Of a DNA stretch of 64,000 nt, positions 48,551 through 59,528 are shown piece by piece. Made by a program: the position numbers and the translations under genes. Source of the DNA: Amaranthus tricolor (taxonomy: Eukaryota > Streptophyta > Magnoliopsida > Caryophyllales > Amaranthaceae); contig NC_080048.1 of NCBI RefSeq assembly GCF_026212465.1, positions 37,724,375 to 37,788,374 of the forward strand, written 5' to 3'. Each line of letters opens with the position of its first letter. Position 1 is the stretch's first letter. The notes beneath the pieces are model-generated. The model did not search any database. It was not told where the DNA came from and worked only from the letters and a program-made list of their open reading frames with translations.

Positions 48551-51201
48551 ATGGTGATGGAAAACCCATCAATGCATTCTAACTTGGATTGTTTCCTTCA
48601 TTGCACTACTCCTGTTGTTTCTTCACAATCCCTTCCCAAGGTTTGTTTTCTTTAACATTTTCGATCTGGGTTTTTTCTGGGTATTGTTAATCTTTATCTA
48701 ATTTGAATCATAATTTTCAAAATTTGCAGTCAGAGATTAGAAGCTTGAATAAACTATGGCATCCATGGGAAAGAGAAAATGTGGAGTTCTTCAGATTGAC
48801 TGATCTTTGGAAATGTTATGATGAATGGAGTGCTTATGGTGCAGGTGTTCCCATTCTTGCTGATAGTGGTGAAACTCTTGTTCAATATTATGTTCCTTCT
48901 CTATCTGCTATCCAGATTTTCACCAGTTCTCCTTCTCCTCCTCTTTTCAGGTTTAAATCTTTGATTCTATGTTAATAAAGAATAGTGTATGTATTTATTA
49001 GAGGTATACATGTAGGTGGGACAAGTTCAATTTCGAGTTTTGTGTGTACACAAATATCTTTCAATTATGTTCGTGTCAAATCATATCCTGTTTCGATTAA
49101 TTGAGTATGTTTATTGGGGTCAGTTTAATTTCGGGTTTTTTGTGTAGACAAATATCTTATCAATTATGTTTTAGTCGAGTCATATTCAGTTTCGATTAGC
49201 CGAGTATGATTATTGGGTTTAGTTCAATTTTGGGTTTTGTGTGTATATAAATATCTTATTAATTAATTGAGTATGATTATTGATGTTATGGAAAATGGAT
49301 ACACTATATATAATTGGATTGGGAATATATATTTTTTTTATTTGTATGTAGTATTATTAAATTGAAAAAAGGATAGATTTTGTAGTAGAGATATTTCAGG
49401 GAGGTGTTTATTGATTGGTGGTTTATGTTGGATTTCAGGGAATATACAGATTCTGCAGATGGTGAGATGAGAGATTCATGTAGTGAGTCTTGTAGTGATG
49501 AGAGTGAATTATGGAGATGGGATGGATGCTCCTCGGAAGAAGGATCCGGATCCGGATCTGGAGGGTTTGAGCAAGAAAGTATGTGGCAATTGAATGATCG
49601 TTTAGGTTATCTTTATTGTCAATACATTGAGAGATCAACTCCTTATGCTAGAGTTCCTCTTATGGACAAGGTATATTTTCTTATTAAAATGCCTCATTAT
49701 ATCACGTATTTGAACTTTTTGTTTATATGAATTTGTTTTTTTAAATAAAATATTTATATGTTCAATCCTTTAAAATCCGCTTAAATAGGAGCTACAATCA
49801 TCGTGTAAAAATGCGGTAACGGTCATGATCGCTGTAAAAGAACGTAAATGCAATAACGGGAGTGATGAAGTTATCATCTAAATATCGGTCAAAACTGTAA
49901 GATATCCCTTGACATAGCCTAAAATGCAGTTTTTTTACTCCTTTAAAAGGCGGGAAATAGCAATTCGTTTAATTTGAAAACCTTTACAATGGGGTTGATG
50001 TGATACGATGCAGCCTTGTTCAACAGAACAACGACAATGTTAAAGCTTTAGTCTTAAAAGATTGAGGCGGGATTTGTGATGAAATATTGTGATTAGGTTG
50101 AATGTTGTCAATACTATTTGATTGTTCTTGAAGGTGTGTGCATGATACATCTTTCGTTTTGTTCCTCTTTTCTTTGTGATTTGATGGGTGATGAGTGACA
50201 TCTGTCTCTTTGAAGAAGGTAGTACACTAGTACTTAATGAAGCAGGAAAAATCTTGGCTTTTACAGCATAAGGAACAAATTAGAACCAAATAATTCCATT
50301 TTTTACTTTTCTAGTCCTTACTTGATCTTTTTGTCTCATAGATTTATATTTACACAAAATTCTCAACTGAATATTGTGATAGAAAACAATTAGGAAAATG
50401 AGCCAAAATAAATACGACAATCCAAAATCGACGGTTTAATTAGGCAAATTGAAAGCGACTGAGGAAGAAAATGTAATGAAATAGAATTCCAATATCATAG
50501 AAGTTAGAAAAGGTGTGTGTTGGACATGGGGTTTGAAAAGTTTTCAATGTTAGTGGGTGATTATGGTAATAGCATTATATCATAGTGTGCGTGTCAAGAT
50601 ATAATTAGAATAACTACACATGCTTGAGTTAGTGACCACATGCCCTTAATGCATATTGCACTCATCTTAACTCCATTTTCATGTAGATTATGTGATCCAT
50701 AGCATCTTGTGTGTATCTAAATATCTTTTAGATCTGATCTGATTGTTATATGCGACTTATTTTTCGCTCGAGTCGAGTTATAGTCAGTTTTGGTTACCAG
50801 GTCGTATTGCGACACTTCAACATGTGAATTTGATATTTAGAAATAGAACACATAGCAAAATCAGTCAACAATAATAATGGCAGAGTCTTAATCCCGAAAG
50901 AAAAAGAATATTGGACATATAGGTGATTATATTTGTTACCAAGTCATTATAAATGGTTAAAATTTTCTATTTTGATTATATTTAAGACCAAGTCATTATT
51001 TAGCAATTTTTGGGGTAAGACTAGATCTCCAAAGAATATCTTGCAACATATTTTAATGCAAATTTTGACTCTATTATTCAGATAACTGAATTAGCTCGTA
51101 GATATCCTGGATTAATGTCATTACGAAGTGTTGATCTTTCTCCAGCTAGTTGGATGGCTGTTGCCTGGTATGTATCACTTCCTTTTTTCCCTTCTATATG
51201 G

Positions 51202-51258
<57 letters not shown>

Positions 51259-52907
51259 TATTCAATTATCCCAACGACAATAAGTGGCTACCACTTAGGG
51301 TGGGGTTTGGTAGGGTCGCATTTACGCAACCTTACTCTTATTAATGATAATCTAACCTAGAGGTTGTTTTCGAAATTTGAATAATTATATTATTATTATT
51401 ATTATGATTATTTAATATTTAATATATTTTATTTGATGTTTTTGATTTATAAAAAAGAAATAGATATTTTTATTAGAACTGCATTGAATCTTAATGAATG
51501 AGGAATGACATCATTATTCAAAATGATACAAGTATTAATAAATACTATTAATATTAATAGTTGCCCAAAAGCTACAATTTCTTTTTTTAATTCGCTAAAT
51601 GAAAATTTGTGTGTCTTTATACTTTTATTCAATAAAAGTGTGTCTTTTTATACTTCAATTTACTTTTCTAGTTGGCTTTGTTTTCTTTTAACTTGTCAAA
51701 ATAATTAGTTTTTCAACAAATGACCAAATATTTAATACACCTCCAAAAGGAAGTTAGAATTCATTCAAATAAAGTTAGAATTAATAATTCAAATCTTTTT
51801 ATTTTTATTGTCTTATTATATATGAGCCTAGTATATTTTAGTTACGCCATTTTGACTTTTTTACTATTCACGAATAAAGAACTTCAGGTGATTGTTACTA
51901 CTCTGTTTGCCCCTTTGATTTTGTACCATACGACACAAATATGTGATCTTTTTAAGTCATATGGTGTAAACTCAAAGGGATGGAGAGAACAATAGTTTTG
52001 GTAAGATTACACAAGATGCATAGTAGTTTAGGTAAGTAAATTGAACCAGTCAAAGTAGAGTAGCATTTATTTAACAAAAGAATGATGAAAAAATGTCAAC
52101 ATTGGTGTAGGTACCCAATATATCACATTCCAATGGGAAGAACCATTAAAGACTTGTCTGCTTGTTTCTTGACTTACCACACCCTTTCATCTTCTTTCCA
52201 AGGTTACATCTTTTTCTTATCTTTGAAATTTGATGTTTGTGTTCGCATTCCTAATTTCATAATCATCATGCTTTTGGGGATAAAATGAGTATATGCATTT
52301 CCGTGCCCTCTCCTTGGAGGGGCATGAGTATGATATTTCCGCTACCCTTTCCCTCGGACCCTGACTTGTGTGGGTCCTACGGGATATTGGATTGATGACT
52401 CTGACTCATCATAATTTTCATGTGTATATCGTATATCCCGCTCACAGAATGTTCGCTACCCTCCTCCCTCGGACCCTAAGTTGTGCGGATACTGGGTTGA
52501 TGACTATGATTCATCATAATCATCATTGTGTATTGTATATTATGCTCATAGAAGCTATGATTAGGATCTGAGGAGGGACTGAGGAGGGAGGTGTGTGTGT
52601 TTACATTACTTTGTTTCAAAAGTATATGTAATTGTTGACTAAAGTGTACCAATAAAAATATGTAGATATGGACCATGATGATGATGATATGGAATGGATA
52701 AAGACGAGAAAGGAAGGTGAAGGTATTCCTCTTCCTTCATTTGGTCTTGCTACTTACAAAATGCAAGGAACTTTATGGGTCTCGGGTCGAGCCGGAGCGG
52801 ACTATGATAGAGTTGTGTCACTTTCAAGTGTGGCTGATTCATGGCTTAAGCAACTCAAAGTTCAACATCATGACTTCAATTTTTTCAATGGAATTAGGCG
52901 TGGTTGA
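48551..52907 (+). CDS. DUF789 family protein (six exons)
   Basis: Exons: 48551-48640, 48730-48950, 49439-49670, 51082-51167, 52111-52202, 52666-52907. All are GT..AG with matching phases, total 963 nt, 320 residues. The N-terminal half has HPWERENVEFFRLTDLWKCY and QYYVPSLSAIQIF. A low-complexity acidic/Ser/Gly segment (ESCSDESELWRWDG, then GSGSGSGG) follows, then SWMAVAWYPIYHIPMGRTIK and FLTYHTLSS, all typical of plant DUF789 proteins. No signal peptide or membrane segment is evident. The molecular function of DUF789 is not known to me. The start is the first ATG after a CT-rich leader, and MVMENPSMHSNLDCFL leads directly into the family sequence. Introns 2-5 contain repeats listed separately. 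The gene appears intact. Confidence 0.92.
49021..49275. repeat. 99-bp tandem repeat in DUF789 intron 2
   Basis: GTTCAATTTCGAGTTTTGTG starts near 49025. The matching TTTAATTTCGGGTTTTTTGT starts 99 bp later, near 49124, and TTCAATTTTGGGTTTTGTGT another 99 bp on. The third unit is shortened after ATATCTTATTAAT. Each unit ends with GAGTATG.TTATTG. Confidence 0.75.
50022..50070 (-). repeat. RTE LINE 3'-end fragment, DUF789 intron 3
   Basis: AGAACAACGACAATGTTAAAG is followed by CTTAAAAGATTGAGGCGGG, a diverged copy of the CAACAAC + AATCCCAAAAGATTGGGG end seen at 37483. A second short fragment lies at about 50865-50905 (CAACAATAATAATGGCAGAG, TTAATCCCGAAAG). Confidence 0.5.
51201..51259. repeat. (ATA)n microsatellite, DUF789 intron 4
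   Basis: Uninterrupted ATA triplets, about 18 copies, from about 51203. A second short ATT run lies near 51387-51404. Between them is an inverted GTAAGGTTG-family retroposon, so the runs could be its tail and expanded target. Confidence 0.9.
51285..51375 (-). repeat. Dispersed retroposon fragment (GTAAGGTTG family), inverted
   Basis: On the plus strand CACTTAGGGTGGGGTTTGG is followed by TCGCATTTACGCAACCTTAC and CTAACCTAGAGGTTGTTTTC. The minus strand therefore reads GTAAGGTTGCGTAAATGCGA and runs into a (TTA)n tail at 51259-51201. The tail orientation suggests a SINE-like retroposon. Confidence 0.5.
52305..52545 (+). repeat. Two tandem retroposon-like units (CTCGGACCCT family), DUF789 intron 5
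   Basis: TTCCGCTACCCTTTCCCTCG, GACCCTGACTTGTGTGGG and GATATTGGATTGATGACTC at 52335-52400 recur as TTCGCTACCCTCCTCCCTCG, GACCCTAAGTTGTGCGG and GATACTGGGTTGATGACTA at 52450-52510. Related, more eroded pieces occur at 23972-24000, 24500-24540, 55710-55765 and 63840-63920. I read this as a dispersed SINE-like family but could not place ends. Confidence 0.5.
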
Positions 52908-54659
52908 TGAATGATGATGATGATGATCATACTTTCTAATTTCTAATACCCATATAGTCTAAATTGACCCCACAAGAGTTTTTCCACATTTAACTTGATT
53001 TTTCTTTTTTTTTTTTCTTGTTCTTTTAAAAAACTTGCTTTTAAGTGTCGATGTAGCATGGGTGAACTACTACCACTCTGTCCGAGTTGTTTTGCTACAT
53101 TTATATTGGAAAATGAGCGGATCTGAGTAGTACTGATTAGTGAGGATTTAACGATGAATTTGGCTTCGTGTTGCGTTGATGGACCCTATAACTAATGGGC
53201 CGAGGCCCGAGAATTGTTGGTAAGATCATGGGAGGTTGTTGGGTGATGTAATGTAATTGAAGGTCCATAAAATTCTGTTATAGAGAAGATGTAAAGTTTC
53301 ATGCATGGATTTAGTGGTTGTAATTTGTATATTCCCTTTTACATTGTAATGGAATCCATGTCCTATGCTTTGTAAATCTCTTATTGCCTCTCTTTTCTCT
53401 TTCTTTTTTTTTATTTTTTTTTATTTTTTTGCATAATATCTATATCTTTTTTTATGATATACAAACTCAATTTAAAATTTACGTAATATTATTCTCTATT
53501 TTTAGTTAATTGATATAATACTTTTGTATTAACAATTGTCAATATATAAGGTGAATCATATTTACTTTCAATTATCAATATCTCAAATTTACTAATAAAT
53601 AATTTAAAATTTTTGATCTAATTTATTTCACTTTAATTTTTTTTTACAAGTTAACTTTGTCACTAAATGAGAGTAAGATCTTATTTATTTCACCTATGAA
53701 AAATTCTATTTTTGTTCTATTTATTCATATTCACATCTTTTAGTTTCATATTTGTAACACTTCTTCAATCAAGTCAAAATCATCCTACTAAACTCAATAG
53801 TCATTAATTTCCAATAAAATTCGCAAAAAATTATATCACTATTTTTTTTTGGCCAAGCTTATTTATTTTTAATTGTAATATAATGGTAAACTGAACATCA
53901 ATGCATCACCAAATCAAGTATAGTTTAGTGGTTTAAGTAGTATGTTAAAATCGCAAGGTCTATACTTTGGATCTTCATGTTAGTTACAAATTAATCAACA
54001 CTCAACAATTATTTAATTTAACTATTTAAAAATGAAAACTCAAAAATTTAATTTGTTTTTATATATTTATTTTGTTAGTATATCAATATTTGATTATAAT
54101 GTTTGCTAGTACAACGACTATTTAAACTTCGATTTAAAATCTTGAATTTGCCTCCTTTTTATATCCTTCCTTTACGAATTACCCTTAAAAAAATCTCCTA
54201 TCCTTCTAAAATAACCCTTCATCAAAAGAAATTAATAAGAGCATTACAAAAATTGTATTAAAATTTGTATTCAAACCTACAGCTATTCAAAATTGACCCA
54301 CTCAGATTGTCAAATATTTACATATACTCAAAAATCAAAATTAACCGGATGTGAGATAATCTACCAAATGCCCGCCTAAACATGCGAATAGTTTTTTTTT
54401 TAAATTATATTTTAAATTCATTTTGTTGAATTTTTAAATCAACTTTAATTATTAAAATTTTAAAATAAAAAATACAGTACAACAAGTAACAAACTTCAAA
54501 ACAAACTTATGTAACGAATTTAACTAACTCCAAGTGAAGATCATCAAAACAAACTTCTCAGTCTTCTTCTTCTTCTGAATTTCATTTCTTCTTCGAGATT
54601 CCAAGAAACCCAGAAAGAAATAAATTCTTGGAAGAACAAGAAATTAAACCCAGAAAGAA
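52908..54659. other. Intergenic, DUF789 to MMD1
   Basis: The first 450 bp probably contain the DUF789 3' UTR. The remainder is AT-rich with T runs (53404-53430) and no gene. The CTTCTTCTTCTTCTGAATTTC stretch at 54564 is likely in the MMD1 leader, about 95 bp before its ATG. Confidence 0.5.
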
Positions 54660-57600
54660 ATGTCTCTTCCAATCTTAAAGACATTAAAGAAGAAAAAAAG
54701 AGCTCCAAAACTGTTTAATTTGAACACATTCTGTGATCCTGGGTGTCCAATTCAACCAAATGGAGCTTTCAGAGATAATGTCAGGGAATTTCTTCAAGAA
54801 TGTGCTGAAATTGAAGATTATAAGCTGAATTCTATGAATGTTTGGTGTACTCTTCTTGTCCATGAAAGCAGACATTTGGTTATTCCACTTTACACCATTG
54901 AAGAAGATGTCAAGCTTTCCAAAAACCCCTTCTGTGATCTTTGTCGTTGTACTGGTAAATTACTGAATCTTGATTTTGATCAATGTTTTTGTCTAGTTTT
55001 TGATTCTTGAAAATGGGTTTAGGTTAATGAATCTTTGTGCTCATTTATTAGTTCTCCAACTGTTTGATCTTTTGCTGGTTCTTGAATTGTTGGGTTTTCT
55101 TGTTTTTATCAAATCTTGTGTGTTGTTTAGGTATCAGTTAATATAGCATCATCCAAAATGTAGTTTCATGAGGAATTAGTGCATTTTTATTCAGTCCTGG
55201 AGGAATTAGTGATTTTCTATGTTGTTTGATCTTTGTCTGCTTCTTGAATGGTTGGGTGTTCTTGTTTTTTATACCTGCTACTGCTAGTGATATTTTTCCA
55301 CACAACATGTCACAATCGGGTGTGACTATTTCAGAACAGAGGAAGTAGACCCTCATCAAGAATGTTGTTCATGTTCTCTTTTCATGTGTTAATACTGAGA
55401 AAGGTGAAAAAGTTGAGCCTAAGCAGAGGAATTGGTCTATTTTTGATAGAAGGTTTTGGGTTTTAATCATATACACCCCTCGTTTCAGGTGGAATATTTA
55501 GTGTTGTGTATGTGAGGTATGTTCAGCGTCTACACGTCTAATGTGAAAGGCTCTCATAGTGTTATAGCAATTAGTTTGTGGTTTTGGTTATAGATGGTTC
55601 CTTAGCATGCTTTTTTAAGATTTGGCTAGTGTTATTTACCAATCCAAGGAGTCGAGGGACTCTTTGGCTGCATCCTCCTTTGTGGGTATGGGTTGTTGCC
55701 TTTTTTCACTCTTCAGATCCTAATCATAGTTTCCTATGGGTGGGATACACTGGGTATGATGACGATGATGATGATATTGACCAACGTTGTGAATTATTTG
55801 TTGTGATCATTGTCGACTTAGGATGGAGTCATCACTACCTATCTAGAAGGAAGTACCACATGATAATTCCCTTAGATTCTGAGTGGAACAAGCCATTGAA
55901 CAGTGAGGTTCTTGAGCTTCAAACACACCTTCTGCATGGAATGATTCATTGCAATGGTTTCGGGCATATCCTATGTATCAATGGAATCGAAGGAGGTTCC
56001 AAATATCTTTGCGGAAGAGAAATCATGGATCTATGGGATCGTGTATGCACAAACCTTCATACAAGGTAAGAACATTTGTACAAGCCAAACAGATTTCTGC
56101 TCGACTTCTTGTGTTAATGCCGATTAATTTGACAAAGTCTTCACAACGCGCAAATTCTAAATGACTAATGCGTATAGCATTTGTTTTGTGTAGGAAGATA
56201 TCAGTGGAGGATACATCGAGGAAGAGATCGATGGATCTTCGATTACTCCACGGTGTTGCATATGGACATACATGGTTCGGTAGATGGGGATACAAATTTT
56301 GTCATGGAAGCTTCGGGGTTCAGGAGCACCATTTCCAAAAGGCGTTGGATGTTCTAAGCTCACTTACACTCGATGACCTGGTTTCTAATTCCCAAAACAC
56401 AAATAAGTGGGCAGATGTAAAACGGATCATAAATTCCTACCGAAATTTGAGCAAGACGAGTCTCATCACACTCAAAGATCTCCTTCGGTTTATGCTAATG
56501 ACCTTGAAGTCGTCTAAGACTTCTCCGACAACCAAATTTCCCTCGACGAAAGTGATACCGTCTGCATCAGCACCTCAAAATCCGACATTCCCAACAAAAA
56601 GTTGTGCACAAAATAGGCAGACTTGCTCAAGCAAAGCAAAGCCTGTGAAATGCCGAAACTTTACATCTCTAGTAGCTAGTTTGGACAGCAGATGGCCCAA
56701 GAGAAGACTAGAATTTACAGCTGATATAATCGTCAACACCCTGAAAGCAAATAGGGAATGTCAACCGGTTAACAAAGGAATGACACGACAAGAAGTTCGA
56801 GATGTAGCTCGAGCTCACATCGGAGATACAGGACTGCTAGATTTTGTGCTGAAATCCATGAACAATGTGATTGTGGGTGATCACATAGTACGACGTAGAA
56901 TCGACCCGTTGAACAGAATACTACATTACACCATCCAAAAAGTCGGTGAGCCTTCGCCTTCACCGGAAAAACCTAGGGAACAAAAATCATATCCCAACCC
57001 ACCTATCACAATCACCCCAACATCAGGATCTTCCATTTATCAAGATATATACACCTTATACCAACAACTGTTATTTGATCTCCCGGAATCAGAAATCTCT
57101 AGTTTGTCGGTCAGAGTAACATTAGACAGCAAACACTTCGAAAAGGAATGGCCTTTCAAAGATCAAAATGATCAGTTACTCAGATTCATATGCCATTTCC
57201 TACCAACTTCAGACATGGAATCATCATACAATCATTCCCCTGGTGAGTTGATTGTTCTACCATTACACGCCTCGGTTAGGGACCTAAAGGCCGCTTCTCA
57301 GCAAGCACTACGAGACACATACTGCATCATGGAAAGCTATATGGTAACAAGCATAGATAGAATGGAAAGTTATGACAATGAAGAGGTAATTTTCGGTGCT
57401 CTTGAATCGGGTTCTGAAATTTGGGTCAGAGGAAAAGGGATCGACTCGAATAGTGAGTGGCAGTTCGTGGGCGGACCTGATAATTGGACGGTAAAATGTT
57501 CATGTGGGGCAAAAGATGATGATGGGGAAAGAATGGTTTCATGTGATATATGTGAAGTTTGGCAACATACAAGATGTAGTGGGATTGAAGATACAGAAAC

Positions 57601-57757
57601 AGTTCCTCCTCTTTTTGTGTGTAAAAAGTGTTGTTCTTCACTTATGCCTCCAAGAGCTGAAACTATTTCCTTCTCTGGAAATGATATTTGTCAAGATTTG
57701 TTGATAATGCCACAAGAATCTGAATTTGAAGACTCTTGGATGGAATTTACATACTGA
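54660..57757 (+). CDS. MMD1: PHD-finger protein of the MMD1/DUET (male meiocyte death) type
   Basis: Exons 54660-54954, 55822-56065 and 56194-57757 join in phase to 2103 nt, 700 residues, close to the length I recall for Arabidopsis MMD1 (about 704). The N-terminal part reads MSLPILKTLKKKKRAPKLF, then DPGCPIQPNGAFRDNVREFL and VWCTLLVHESRH. The conserved core has CDLCRCTGWSHHYLSRRKYH, HLLHGMIHCNGFGHILCING and REIMDLWDRVCTNL, followed by LLHGVAYGHTWFGRWGYKF. A C4HC3 PHD finger lies near residues 612-660 (CSCGAKDDDGERMVSCDICE, VWQHTRCSG, VCKKCC). MMD1/DUET is a nuclear chromatin reader needed in male meiosis for chromosome condensation and meiotic gene expression; the related MS1 acts later, in the tapetum. 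N-terminal sequence and length favour MMD1 over MS1. The gene appears intact. Confidence 0.92.
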
Positions 57758-59528
57758 TTTTTCTTGTCAATAGTTGTAAATGTTCTTGTGTAATTGTTCA
57801 TTGCATATTCTGTAATTTGTATAAATAATTGAATCATATTCTTTTGAAAGTAATGGAACTTGGCCTTTTTTCAATCCCATGTCTTTGTGTTGTTGAAGAC
57901 ATGCTTGTTAATAGTGATTGTGTTTGTTGAGACATACATTTAGTTATTTTGTTGGGGTCAAAGATTTATAGTTCTTTGGTTTTGGGTTATAATGGACTAT
58001 AGTAAAATGACTTGTTAAATCACGTGCACTTTTTAGTTATGTGAAAATGGACACTAGCAGGGAATGTACCTCCAAAAGCTAACCTTGGAGATTTGAGGAA
58101 ATTCAGAGGGCTTAAACACCTCGCCAATGATAGATGGAGGTGAAGGCAATGGTGCAAAGGCTTACAAAGACAGGTGGACTGTGATCCATGCTTGACAAAA
58201 CAGGGGTTTATTGGAACTGGAACATAATAGTTTTGTTATCGGCCTTGTACACAACAAAATCCGAATAAGAGAAGAGTTCGCTACACATAAACCCGATGAG
58301 ATTCCATCTTAAAATCAATAGGTATTAGGAGTAGCCCATCAAGTATATATATTAGTCAAAGTCTCTAATTCTTTGACGTGGGATCACATGTGGGTTATTT
58401 TCCAACAAAACAACAGCTCGAAATCATTTGAAAATCAGTTGTCAAAGAAGCTAGTGATGAAGAGAAAGCGCGGAGATTTTGGAAGGTTAGTGAAAAGCTT
58501 GTCGGATTGGCCTAGGAAGAGAAAGCGCGGAGATAGTGATCAAGGTTCCCATTTGGTCTGTATTCTGTAGAAAGATAGCTTGTGTAAAGCATCGATGATG
58601 TAGAAAGATAGCTTTGGAGGCATTCTCATGCTGCAATGAGACTATGGAAAGTTTTTCTTGTAAAGATATTGTAGAAGTTTTAAGGTGTAATCCTTGATGT
58701 ACTAATATGACTATTGCACATTCTTTGGTTGTCTTTGTGCATAAAATTATTGTCACAAAACCAACTCGAGCATAGGTTTAATATTAACTTTTTTGTCCAT
58801 ATGTCATGTCCTCTCACACGAGTACGGTCGTACGGACTCTGTTGAAGTGAATATATAAGAGTTGAATTCAACCTTTTATCACATTATACACGTATACTAA
58901 TACTATATCATGAACTCAACTTTATGTTTTGAATAACGATGTAATGAGTAGATAATGTGAAAATATAAGTTGATAAACAAGAAAAGACAGAGGTAGAACA
59001 CAAAAACTGTATATTACATAACAATATCAAAGCTCTAATTCCAAAAGATAATAATAGTATATTAGTATAATATAATATGTTTTGCATCATAACTTACACT
59101 TGCAATAAAGAAAATAAGATCACACGGATAAACAAACTTACAAGTTGACATAGTACAATATGATATTTTACATGCAGTTAGAGTTACATCACGTACATGG
59201 GCGGCGCTCTCTCTTCTCCTTTTGAAGAGGGCTCCTATTTTGTTCCGCTTCATAGTAGCAGTAGCAGTAGTAGCAATAGAATAATTTAAAAAACCATCCC
59301 AATCCACGCTACTGAAATACGATACTTCTAAGAAAGACTTGAAAGTGAAAGTGAGAAAAAAGGGAAAATAAACAAGCATTGAATGCTTCGTGTCATTTCC
59401 CTTTAAAAAAGCAAGGATAGTAGGAGTAATTTGATGTGCGTAAAAACCCTATAAAATACTTCGTTTCTTTTACTCGTTCGAGAACTTTTAAAGAAAAACG
59501 TAGCAATTTTATCGGGAAAGAGGAGTAT
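57758..59528. other. Intergenic, MMD1 to beta-expansin
   Basis: The two genes converge here. Likely 3' UTR of MMD1 lies at the left. A repeated GAAGAGAAAGCGCGGAGAT is found at about 58458 and 58516. An RTE-type end fragment (AACAATATCAAAGCTCTAAT, TTCCAAAAGATAATA) lies at 59020-59055. No further gene is supported. Confidence 0.5.

Noticed and set aside
55578..56069. 163-residue frame spanning the intron/exon 2 boundary of MMD1
   Set aside because: Only the part from 55822 to 56065 is exon 2. The upstream part is intron and contains a CTCGGACCCT-type repeat.
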